A DNA stretch of 7,559 nucleotides from Actinomycetota bacterium (GCA_016870235.1 VGCB01000120.1:1-7559); one strand, 5' to 3'. Positions 1-6,908 are shown, counted from the first letter of the stretch. Notes: generated by a model not told the origin, from the letters alone. Program-made: numbers and translations.

Positions 1-1
1 G

Positions 2-574
2 TTCCAGGCCTTCGACACGGAGGGAAGCGGCCGTCGGCTGCTCGACGACTACGGCCTCAGCTTCGGGCACCCGCACTTCTCGGCGGCGACCACGACCGCG
101 GGCGCGCGCACGCGACGGCGCGTGACCGTCAGCCTCTGTGGCGATCCGCGCGGTGGCTCGCCCATGCATCGGGTCGCCCTCCTCGGCGACGACCAGGAGG
201 GACGGACGCGGTTGGAGCGGCTCGGGTTCTCCGTCCGTCCGGCCCGTAAGGGAAGCGATGGTTGGCGCTACGAGAGCGCGCACTCCGATCTGGGACGGCT
301 CCAGGAGGTCGTCGGCGTGCTGGAGCGCGAGCTCGACGCCACCACCCGCTACACGGCGCGCGTCGCCGCCTGCACGACCCCGTCCGGGAAGGAACGGAAC
401 GCACTGCCGTTCATGCCCGCCTCCGCCGTCCGCCCCGGGATGCTGATGGCCGCCGAGGACGGCGAGCTCGATCTCGTCGTCGCCGTGGAGGACGTCGAGC
501 TGGACGTGCCGGTCTACGACATCGATGTGGAACGGACACACAACTTCGTCGCCAACGGGATCGTCACCCACAAC
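2..574 (+). other. Intein, C-terminal 191 residues (Hint block F/G and part of the insert domain)
   Basis: The in-frame segment ends in a textbook intein C-terminus: VYDIDVERTHNFVANG followed by IVTHN. It has the block F core, the penultimate His and the terminal Asn (572-574), with Ser (575-577) as the +1 nucleophile. Removing it would join the upstream extein to SIYAFRGAD, which in PcrA/UvrD is directly preceded by Gln, so the insertion point is inside motif III (Q|S). Ahead of block F is PASAVRPGM, then roughly 130 residues (about 20-400) that are not helicase. These include RRLLDDYGL, VTVSLCGD, MHRVALLGDD and GWRYES. I see no LAGLIDADG or HNH signature in this visible part. The splicing N-terminus (blocks A and B) lies outside the window, so competence for splicing cannot be fully judged. 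Confidence 0.93.
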
Positions 575-2014
575 TCGATCTACGCGTTCCGCGGCGCCGA
601 CGTCCGCAACATCCTCGACTTCGAGCGTGACTTCCCGGGCGCCGAGTCGATCGCGCTCGAGCAGAACTACCGCTCCACGAACGCGATCCTCGCCGCCGCC
701 AACGCGGTCATCGACCACAACCGCGACCGCAAGCCGAAGCGGCTCTGGTCGGAGCTGGGGGACGGCGAGCCGGTGGAGGTCGTCGAGGTCGAGGACGAGC
801 ACGCCGAGGCCCGCTTCGTCGCCGCCGAGATCGCCCGGCGCGTCGAGGAGGGCATGTCGGCCCGGGAGGTCGCGGTCTTCTACCGCACGAACGCGCAGTC
901 GCGCGTGCTCGAGGACGTGCTCGTCCGGCAACAGATCCCGTATCAGGTGATCGGGGGCCCGCGGTTCTACGAGCGCGCCGAGGTCAAGGACGCGATCGCG
1001 TACCTGAGCGTGCTCAACAACCCGAGCGACGCGGTCTCGCTGATGCGGATCGCGAACCGGCCGCGGCGCGGGATCGGCGACACGTCGATCCAGCGGCTGG
1101 TGACGCGGGCCGACGCCCTGGGGCTCTCGCTCTGGGAGGCGATGGCCGACCCGGAGTCGGCCGGGGTCGCCAGTGCCGGCGCCAAGGCCGTGCGCGCGTT
1201 CCGGATGATGATGGAGTCGCTGATGGCCGCCTCGCAGGAGCTCGAGGTCGACGAGCTGGTCGAGGCCGTGCTGCAGCGGAGCGGCACGATCGAGGCTCTC
1301 GAGGCCGAGCGCACGATCGAGGCGCGCGGCCGCATCGAGAACCTCGAGGAGCTCGTGGGCGTCGCCAAGGAGTACTGCGAGCGGACGGACGAGCCGACAC
1401 TCGCCGCCTTCCTCCAGGAGATCTCGCTCGTGTCCGACCAGGACGAGCTCCGCGACCGCGAGTCGCAGGTGACGCTGATGACGATCCACAACGCGAAGGG
1501 GCTCGAGTTCCGCGCCGCGTTCCTGATCGGGATGGAGGAGGGGATCTTCCCGCACTCGCGCTCGATCGAGGACAACGAGATCGAGGAGGAGCGGCGCCTC
1601 GCCTACGTCGGCATGACCCGCGCGATGGAGCGGCTCGTGATGACGCACGCGATGGCGCGGTCGCTCTGGGGCCGGCGGGAGTACAACCTCGCCTCGCGGT
1701 TCCTCGACGAGCTGCCGGCCGAGGTGGAGCGGGAGCGGCTCCGGCCGTCGTCCTGGTCGGGGTACGCGTCGCCGCGGCAGCAGGCGGCATCCGTGCCGGC
1801 GGCGGGTGGGCCGGGACTGGCCGGGGGAGGGCGGCGCGCCCGCGGGCGCGGCACGTCGGAGTCGTTCTCGACCGGCGACTCGGTGCGGCACAAGACCCAC
1901 GGCGAGGGCGTCGTCACCCGGGTGGAGCCCGGAGGCCTCGTCACCGTGCGGTTCGCGGGCGACAGCGCCGAGCGGAAGCTGATGCTCGAGTACGCGCCGC
2001 TGGAGCGGATCTGA
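2..2014 (+). CDS. pcrA: PcrA/UvrD-type SF1A DNA helicase precursor with intein (5' end outside window)
   Basis: This is a 3'-5' superfamily 1A helicase for DNA repair and replication-conflict resolution. The frame is open from the window edge, so the N-extein (Walker A, Walker B) and the start of the intein lie upstream. The C-extein (575-2011, 479 residues) begins with SIYAFRGAD, the end of motif III. It continues with motif IV LEQNYRST (about 656-679), the KPKRLW segment, motif V VTLMTIHNAKGLEF (1469-1510), GMEEGIFPHSRS, and motif VI EERRLAYVGMTRA (about 1586-1624). A Gly/Ala/Arg-rich linker (about 1740-1860) leads to a C-terminal Tudor-like domain (about 1867-2011), which in PcrA/UvrD contacts RNA polymerase. 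With about 250 residues expected upstream, the spliced protein would be near 730 aa, normal for PcrA. PcrA and UvrD are hard to separate by sequence; the Gram-positive-like C-terminus favours PcrA. The stop overlaps the next start (TGATG), implying co-translation. Confidence 0.95.
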   Translation, partial: FQAFDTEGSGRRLLDDYGLSFGHPHFSAATTTAGARTRRRVTVSLCGDPRGGSPMHRVALLGDDQEGRTRLERLGFSVRPARKGSDGWRYESAHSDLGRLQEVVGVLERELDATTRYTARVAACTTPSGKERNALPFMPASAVRPGMLMAAEDGELDLVVAVEDVELDVPVYDIDVERTHNFVANGIVTHNSIYAFRGADVRNILDFERDFPGAESIALEQNYRSTNAILAAANAVIDHNRDRKPKRLWSELGDGEPVEVVEVEDEHAEARFVAAEIARRVEEGMSAREVAVFYRTNAQSRVLEDVLVRQQIPYQVIGGPRFYERAEVKDAIAYLSVLNNPSDAVSLMRIANRPRRGIGDTSIQRLVTRADALGLSLWEAMADPESAGVASAGAKAVRAFRMMMESLMAASQELEVDELVEAVLQRSGTIEALEAERTIEARGRIENLEELVGVAKEYCERTDEPTLAAFLQEISLVSDQDELRDRESQVTLMTIHNAKGLEFRAAFLIGMEEGIFPHSRSIEDNEIEEERRLAYVGMTRAMERLVMTHAMARSLWGRREYNLASRFLDELPAEVERERLRPSSWSGYASPRQQAASVPAAGGPGLAGGGRRARGRGTSESFSTGDSVRHKTHGEGVVTRVEPGGLVTVRFAGDSAERKLMLEYAPLERI

Positions 2015-2016
2015 TG
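2002..2016 (+). promoter_or_regulatory. Ribosome binding site and TGATG stop/start overlap between pcrA and eis-like gene
   Basis: GGAG (2002-2005) lies 8 nt before ATG 2014. The helicase stop TGA (2012-2014) shares its last base with that ATG. This fixes the start of the acetyltransferase and indicates translational coupling within one transcript. Confidence 0.75.
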
Positions 2017-3231
2017 GCCGTGCGGATCCGGACCGCCCGGACGCTCGAGGAGTACAGGCTCGGGATCTCGGTCATCGGTCACTACTTCAACTGGAGCCCG
2101 GACGACGCGGAGGCGGGGGACTTCGCGAAGCTCATCCCGTTCGAGCGGACGCACGTTGCGGTCGCGGACGGCTCGATCGTGGGTGGGGCGGCGTCGTTCC
2201 CGCTCCGGCTCACCGTGCCCGGTGGGGTCGTCCCGTGCTCCGGCGTCACGGTGGTCGGCGTGCAGCCGACGCACCGGCGGCAGGGGATCCTCTCGAGGAT
2301 GGAGGACGTGCAGCTCCGCGCCGCCCGGGAGGACGGTGAGCCGATCGCGGCGCTGTGGGCCTCCGAGGAGACGATCTACGGCCGGTTCGGGTACGGGATG
2401 GCGTCGATGATGTACCGGATGCGGCTGCCCCGTCACGCGGCCTCGCTCCTTGGAGACCGCGGCAAGGGCGTGACGGCGAGGCTCGTCGACCACGACGAGG
2501 CGCTCCGGACGTTCCCCCGCGTCTATGCGCGCAACGTCCGCCGTGTCCCTGGCCTGCTCGAGCGAGACCGCGCGTGGTGGACGGCGCGGAACCTCCACGA
2601 CGACAGTCGGCGGCGGCGGAGCTCGGGACCGCTCCATCGAGTGCTCGTCGAGCGGGACGGCCGGCCGATCGGGTACGCGATGTATCGGATCGCACTGGAC
2701 ACGTCCACCGGGACGTGGCGCAAGACACTGCGCGTCGGCGAGGCGATGGGCGTCGACGACGCGTGCCTGCTCGAGGTGTGGCGCTTCCTGCTCTCCGTCG
2801 ACTGGATGGACTGGGTCGAGGCGTGGTACCTGGCCGTCGACCACCCGCTCGTGCTCGCGCTGACGCGTGTGAACGAGGCCGAGCTGACGCTCTTCGACAA
2901 CATCTGGGTGCGCCCGGTCGACGTCGGCACCGCGCTCTCGGCCCGCTCGTACGCCGCTGCCGGCAAGACGACGATCGAAGTGGTGTCCGATCCGCACTTC
3001 CCGGACAATGTCGGCCTGTGGCACGTGGAGGCCGGGTCGGTGCGCCGCGGGCGCGGGCGGCCTGACGTCCGCCTGCCGGTGGCGAGCCTCGGCTCCGCGT
3101 ACCTCGGTGGGTTCTCGTTCGCCCAGCTCGCGCGCGCGGGCCGGGCCGAGGAGGCATCCCCGCGTGGGCTCGAGCGGGCGGACGCGCTCTTCCGGGTGGC
3201 GCGCGCGCCGATCTGCGTCGAGACGTTCTGA
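2014..3231 (+). CDS. Eis-family GNAT N-acetyltransferase
   Basis: This is a 405-residue acetyltransferase of the Eis (enhanced intracellular survival) type: an N-terminal GNAT domain, a second GNAT-like domain and a C-terminal SCP2-like domain. The acetyl-CoA site is VGVQPTHRRQGILSRM (residues 81-96, R-R-x-G core). IYGRFGYG (121-128) matches the family motif, with Tyr127 at the position of the catalytic general acid (Tyr126 in Mycobacterium tuberculosis Eis). The protein ends in Phe405; in Eis the C-terminal carboxylate of a terminal Phe is part of the active site, and the length (about 402-408 aa in the family) agrees. Family members acetylate aminoglycosides or Lys/amine substrates; the physiological substrate here is unknown. 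The ATG overlaps the pcrA stop by one base, and GGAG at 2002-2005 gives a Shine-Dalgarno with 8-nt spacing. No signal peptide is seen, so it is probably cytosolic. Confidence 0.88.
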   Translation: MAVRIRTARTLEEYRLGISVIGHYFNWSPDDAEAGDFAKLIPFERTHVAVADGSIVGGAASFPLRLTVPGGVVPCSGVTVVGVQPTHRRQGILSRMEDVQLRAAREDGEPIAALWASEETIYGRFGYGMASMMYRMRLPRHAASLLGDRGKGVTARLVDHDEALRTFPRVYARNVRRVPGLLERDRAWWTARNLHDDSRRRRSSGPLHRVLVERDGRPIGYAMYRIALDTSTGTWRKTLRVGEAMGVDDACLLEVWRFLLSVDWMDWVEAWYLAVDHPLVLALTRVNEAELTLFDNIWVRPVDVGTALSARSYAAAGKTTIEVVSDPHFPDNVGLWHVEAGSVRRGRGRPDVRLPVASLGSAYLGGFSFAQLARAGRAEEASPRGLERADALFRVARAPICVETF

Positions 3232-3232
3232 C

Positions 3233-3245
3233 TACGATCGAGTCG
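3233..3245 (+). promoter_or_regulatory. Putative -10 element for a leaderless SRPBCC transcript
   Basis: TACGAT (3233-3238) matches TAnnnT and ends exactly 6 nt before GTG 3245, the spacing expected if transcription begins at the G of the start codon. There is no Shine-Dalgarno and no clear -35. Read-through from the upstream gene with reinitiation is the alternative. Confidence 0.4.
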
Positions 3246-3673
3246 TGGTCGTTCGCGAGACGATCGAGGTGGCCCCGTCCGTCGAGGATGCGTTCGCGTA
3301 CGTGGCCGACTTCACGACGTCCGCCGAGTGGGATCCAGGGATCGTCTCCTCCGTCCTCGTCGCCGGAGACGGCGGGGTGGGGACGGAGTACGACGTCGTC
3401 GCGCACTTCCGTGGCCGTGAGGTGCCGTTTCGCTTCCGCGTGACGGAGCTCGACCCGAACCGGCGCCTCGTGCTCGTCGGCGAGGGGAAGGGTGCGCGGT
3501 CGACCGATACGATCGAGTTCGAGCGCTCCGGCGACGGCACGCGCATCACGTACACGGCGGACTTCCGGGGCAAGGGGCTGTTCGCGCTGGCGCTGCCGTT
3601 CATGGCCGCCACCTTCCGCCGCCTGGCGGCGGATGCCCTGGCCGGGCTCAAGGTCGTTCTCGACGCGTGGTGA
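3245..3673 (+). CDS. SRPBCC-superfamily protein (polyketide cyclase/START-like fold)
   Basis: A 142-residue protein opening MVVRETIEVAPSVEDAFAYV, the first strand and helix of the SRPBCC helix-grip fold. It continues with DFTTSAEWDPGI, VGTEYDVVAHFRGREVPF, the TELDPNRRLVLVGEG strand pair and a C-terminal helix (AATFRRLAADALAGLKVVL). This is the standard layout of single-domain SRPBCC proteins, which bind hydrophobic ligands in a deep cavity; substrate and reaction cannot be read from the sequence. GTG 3245 is the only start that fits: no ATG is available and the protein begins just before the first conserved strand. No Shine-Dalgarno precedes it; instead TACGAT sits 6 nt before the start, suggesting a leaderless transcript. 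It lies 13 nt after the acetyltransferase stop and 4 nt before the next gene. Confidence 0.82.
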   Translation: MVVRETIEVAPSVEDAFAYVADFTTSAEWDPGIVSSVLVAGDGGVGTEYDVVAHFRGREVPFRFRVTELDPNRRLVLVGEGKGARSTDTIEFERSGDGTRITYTADFRGKGLFALALPFMAATFRRLAADALAGLKVVLDAW

Positions 3674-3677
3674 TCGC

Positions 3678-4838
3678 GTGACCGAGGACGCGTCCGGCTT
3701 CGCGACGCGCGCGATCCACGCCGGCGAGGAGACGGACCCTGCGACCGGCGCCCATGCGACGCCGATCTACCAGACGGCGACGTTCGCCTTCACGTCTGGG
3801 GCGCGCAAGGAGGAGGTCGTCGACGCCGCGATGGCGTGGGAGCCGAAGCAGTTCTTCTACACGCGCACGGCGAACCCGACGACCGACGCGCTGGAGGAGA
3901 AGGTGGCGGCGCTCGAGGGCGCGGAGACCGCCGTCGCCTGCGCCTCGGGCATGGCCGCGGTCGCGAACACCGTGTTCAGCCTGCTTCGGCAGGGCGACCA
4001 TTGCGTCGCCTCCGAGGACGTCTTCATCATCACGAGGTTCTTCCTCGACGACGTCTGCGCGCGCAAGGGCATCGAGGTCTCTCGCGTCGACGTCACCGAC
4101 CTCGACGCGGTCCGCGCAGCCCTGCGCCCGGAGACGAAGGCGCTCTTCGTCGAGTCGCTCTCGAACCCGCACATGCTGCTCGCCGACGTCTCGGCGCTCG
4201 CCGGTGTCGCGCGCGAGGCGGGCTCGACGCTCGTGGTCGACAACACCTTCCTCTCGCCGGCGGTCTTCCGTCCGCTCGAGCATGGCGCCGATCTCGTCCT
4301 CCACTCGGCGACGAAGTACCTGTCCGGCCACGGCGACACGGTCTGCGGCGTCGTCGCGGGCCCGAAGGCGCTGACCGACCCGATCCGCTACGAGCTCGAC
4401 GCGCTCGGCTCCGCCGTCAGCCCTTTCAACTCCTGGCTCGTCGCCCGGGGAATGCGGACGCTGCCGCTCCGGATGGAGGCGCACGCACGCAACGCCCTCT
4501 CGCTCGCGTCGTTCCTCGACCGGAGGCCCGAGGTGCGGTGGGTCGCGTACCCCGGGCTCGCCGGTCACCCGCAGCACGCGCTCGCGCAGGGGCTGCTCGA
4601 CCGCGGCTTCGGCGGCATGCTCTCGTTCCGGCTCGCGGGTGGGGAGGAGGCGTTGTACGCATTCACGGATGCGCTGCAGATGTGCGCGATCGCCGTCTCG
4701 CTCGGCGACCTGAAGACACTCGTCTACCCGATGCCGAAGCGGGACAACCTGATCCGCGTCTCCGTCGGCTGCGAGGACGTCGACGACCTGCTCGCCGACG
4801 TCGAGCGCGGCCTCGCGGCCACGGGTCTCGCAGCCTGA
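3678..4838 (+). CDS. PLP-dependent Cys/Met-metabolism enzyme (cystathionine gamma-synthase/lyase or methionine gamma-lyase-like)
   Basis: A 386-residue fold-type I PLP enzyme of the trans-sulfuration family, at the usual length. Visible sites: YTRTANPT (61-68) supplies the Tyr/Arg that reach the phosphate of the neighbouring subunit's PLP; ASGMAAV (89-95) holds the phosphate; Asp188 in VVDNTFLSP contacts the pyridine nitrogen; SATKYLSGHGD carries the Schiff-base Lys213; Arg360 in LIRVSVG binds the substrate carboxylate. Family members carry out gamma-replacement or elimination on homoserine esters, cystathionine or methionine, and the exact reaction cannot be assigned. Three positions are unusual: Phe116 where a Tyr normally stacks on PLP, Ile117-Ile118 where Gly-Gly or Gly-Cys is usual, and Lys346 in SLGDLKTL where SLGG-x-E-S-L is common. 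Start GTG 3678 gives MTEDASGFATRAIHAG, the typical family N-terminus, 4 nt after the preceding stop (probable translational coupling). Confidence 0.87.
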   Translation: MTEDASGFATRAIHAGEETDPATGAHATPIYQTATFAFTSGARKEEVVDAAMAWEPKQFFYTRTANPTTDALEEKVAALEGAETAVACASGMAAVANTVFSLLRQGDHCVASEDVFIITRFFLDDVCARKGIEVSRVDVTDLDAVRAALRPETKALFVESLSNPHMLLADVSALAGVAREAGSTLVVDNTFLSPAVFRPLEHGADLVLHSATKYLSGHGDTVCGVVAGPKALTDPIRYELDALGSAVSPFNSWLVARGMRTLPLRMEAHARNALSLASFLDRRPEVRWVAYPGLAGHPQHALAQGLLDRGFGGMLSFRLAGGEEALYAFTDALQMCAIAVSLGDLKTLVYPMPKRDNLIRVSVGCEDVDDLLADVERGLAATGLAA

Positions 4839-4841
4839 ATC

Positions 4842-4881
4842 TGGAACAAAGCCGCAACAGGTTCGCGGCTATGGTCGTCGT
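4842..4881 (+). promoter_or_regulatory. 43-nt intergenic region with inverted repeats and putative leaderless -10 before recQ
   Basis: AGCCGC (4850-4855) and GCGGCT (4865-4870) form a perfect 6-bp inverted repeat around a 9-nt loop. GAAC (4844-4847) and GTTC (4861-4864) form a second, interlocked pair. TATGGT (4870-4875) fits TAnnnT and ends 6 nt before ATG 4882, consistent with a leaderless recQ mRNA; no Shine-Dalgarno is present. The hairpin lacks a T-tract, so it is not a convincing intrinsic terminator. It could be an operator overlapping the promoter or carry no function. Confidence 0.4.
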
Positions 4882-6845
4882 ATGACCTCCGCCCCCGCCG
4901 TGACGACCCGACGAGCGCTCGACGCCCTCCGGGACACGTTCGGGTTCCCCGGCTTCCGCGACGGCCAGGAGCAGGTGGTGGAGACGCTCCTCGGCGGCCG
5001 TTCCGCGCTCGCGGTGTTCCCGACGGGCGGCGGCAAGAGCATCTGCTACCAGCTGCCGGCGCTCCTCCTCGACGGGGTGACCGTGGTCGTCTCGCCGCTG
5101 ATCGCCTTGATGAAGGATCAGATCGACTTTCTCGCCCGTCACGGCGTCGACGCGGGCAGGCTCGACTCGAGCCTGGGCCTCGACGAGGTGCGTGACGTCG
5201 ACCGGCGGCTCGAGGACGGCCGGCTCCGGCTTCTCTACGTCGCTCCGGAGCGGTTCAACAACGAGCGCTTCCTCCAGCAGCTGGCGCGGGTGCGGATCGC
5301 GCTCTTCGCGGTCGACGAGGCGCACTGCATCTCGGAGTGGGGCACAACTTCCGGCCCGACTACCTGAAGCTCGCCGATCGTGCGGCCGAGCTCGGGGCCG
5401 AGCGGGTGCTCGCGCTGACGGCGACGGCGACGCCCGACGTGGTCGACGACATCTGCGCGGGCTTCGGCATCGAGAGAGACGACGCGGTCGTGACGGGCTT
5501 CTATCGACCGAACCTGACGCTCCTGACGACGCCGGTCGCCGCCGCGGAGCGCGACGCGCTCCTCGTCTCGCGGATGCGGACGCTGCCGTCTGGGTCGGCG
5601 ATCGTCTACGTGACGCTCCAGCGGACGGCGCTCCAGGTCGCGCGTCTCCTCCAGGAGGCGGGGATCCCGGCCCGTCCGTACCACGCGGGCATGGGCGCCG
5701 ACGAGCGGGTCGCGACCCAGGACTGGTGGTCTGCGTCCGATCGGAACGTGGTCGTGGCGACGATCGCGTTCGGGATGGGGATCGACAAGCCCGACGTCCG
5801 CGCGGTCGTCCACTACAACCTGCCGAAGGGGCTCGAGTCGTACGCGCAGGAGGTGGGCCGCGCCGGCCGCGACGGGCTGCCCTCGACCTGCGAGCTCCTG
5901 GCGTGCGGCGACGACGTGCCGACGCTCGAGAACTTCGCGTTCGGCGACACGCCGACCGAGAGCGCCGTCGTCGGGTTGGTCGATCTCGTCCTCTCGCGTG
6001 ATGCCGGCGAGACGTTCGCCGTGTCGGAGTACGAGCTCTCGGTCGTGCATGACGTCCGCCCGCTCGTCCTCAAGACGATCTTCACCTACCTCGAGCTCGA
6101 CGGGATCCTCCGCCAGGGCACGCCGTTCTACGCGGGCTACCGCCTGCGACCGCTCGACGGCACTCTCGACGAGGTGACGGACGGGTTCGACGCCGCGCGG
6201 GCCACGTTCCTACGGCGGCTGTTCGCGGCCGGAACGACGGGCCGCGTCTGGACGTCCGTCTCGCCCGATGTCGCGGCGGAGGCGCTGGGTGAGCCACGCT
6301 CGCGGATCGTCGCCGCCCTCGACTACCTCGAGCGCGCGGGAGCGATCGAGCTGCAGGCCGCCGACGCGCGGCAGCGGTACACGCTGCTGCGGCTGCCGCC
6401 GTCGCGCGACGAGCTCGTGGCGCGGTTGTGCGAGCGGTTCGAGCGACGCGAGCGGGCGGAGGTCGAGCGCATCGAGCGCGTGGCCGACCTCGTCTCGCGC
6501 GACGGCTGTCAGGTGAACGCCCTGGTCGGGTACTTCGGCGAGGTGCGCGCCGAGCCGTGCGGGCATTGCTCCCATTGCCTCGGCGGTCGCGCGCAGACGG
6601 TGCCGCCTCGTTCCGCGCTGCCGCCGATCGACGTGCAGGTCGACGTGGGCGCTCTGCGCGTCGTCGCCCGCGGTCACCCGGAGGCGCTCGGCGAGCCGCG
6701 CCAGCTCGCCCGCTTCCTGTGCGGGATCACGAGCCCCGCCACGACGAAGGCGAAGCTGACGCGGCACGACCTCTTCGGCTCCTGCGACGCCTGGCCGTTC
6801 CTCGACGTGCTCGCCTGGTGCGGTGGGCTCGATCTCCCACGCTGA
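4882..6845 (+). pseudogene. recQ: RecQ-family 3'-5' DNA helicase, interrupted by a -1 frameshift at about 5341-5345
   Basis: An SF2 RecQ helicase in two frames. The 5' part (4882-5343) has the motif 0 Gln29 in FRDGQ, Walker A FPTGGGKS (Lys52), SPLIALMKDQ, and DEAH (145-148) followed by CISEWG. One base is then missing: continuing from 5343 in the -1 frame gives HNFRPDYLKLA, restoring the RecQ aromatic-rich loop SEWGHNFRPDY. Otherwise the first frame stops at 5365-5367. The 3' part holds motif III LTATAT, the WWSASDRNVVVATIAFGMGIDKPDVR block (as two adjacent motifs) and motif VI QEVGRAGRDG. Two winged-helix-like stretches follow, then a Zn site C-x16-C-x2-C-x2-C (joined residues 543, 560, 563, 566) with the spacing of E. 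coli RecQ. The C-terminus (PRQLARFLCG, SPATTKAKLTRHDLFG) is a RecQ-associated tail; no HRDC domain is seen. Joined length is 654 aa. Sequencing error or true lesion cannot be told apart here; there is no other damage in the gene. Confidence 0.88.
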
Positions 6846-6891
6846 ACGCCGCCGCCGGGCATGGGACGCAACCCGCGCACCCCTCGCGCGC

Positions 6892-6897
6892 TACGAT
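6892..6897 (+). promoter_or_regulatory. Putative -10 element of the tRNA-Val gene
   Basis: TACGAT, identical to the hexamer before the SRPBCC gene, ends 11 nt before the tRNA. This would put the transcription start about 5 nt ahead of the mature 5' end. No good -35 is visible at 16-18 nt spacing. Confidence 0.45.
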
Positions 6898-6908
6898 GCA
6901 TCCTCCCG

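Noticed and set aside
122..124. GTG as the real start of the helicase gene
   Set aside because: The frame is open to the window edge and the sequence before it (SGRRLLDDYGLSFGHPHF) continues the intein; the true start is upstream.
1603..3024. Long antisense open frame (473 codons) opposite pcrA and the acetyltransferase
   Set aside because: It is a mirror of GC-rich third codon positions; the product is Arg/Pro/His-rich without any motif, and the + strand genes explain the region.
2246..3406. Antisense open frame of 386 codons
   Set aside because: Arg/Ser/Pro-rich low-complexity shadow crossing the boundary between two well-supported + strand genes.
3648..4577. Antisense open frame of 309 codons opposite the PLP enzyme
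   Set aside because: Arg/Glu-rich shadow; all conserved PLP-enzyme motifs are on the + strand.
4844..4864. LexA/SOS box before recQ
   Set aside because: Half-sites GAAC and GTTC are 13 nt apart rather than 4, and outer bases do not match.
5335..5345. Programmed -1 frameshift at a classical slippery heptamer
   Set aside because: No X-XXY-YYZ heptamer is present at TGG-GGC-ACA and no upstream Shine-Dalgarno-like stimulator is evident; only a simple P-site slip is possible, so deletion or sequence error is more likely.
5337..6845. Second recQ half as an independent gene starting at GTG 5337
   Set aside because: It would begin in the middle of the aromatic-rich loop without Walker A or DEAH; it is the continuation of the frame started at 4882.
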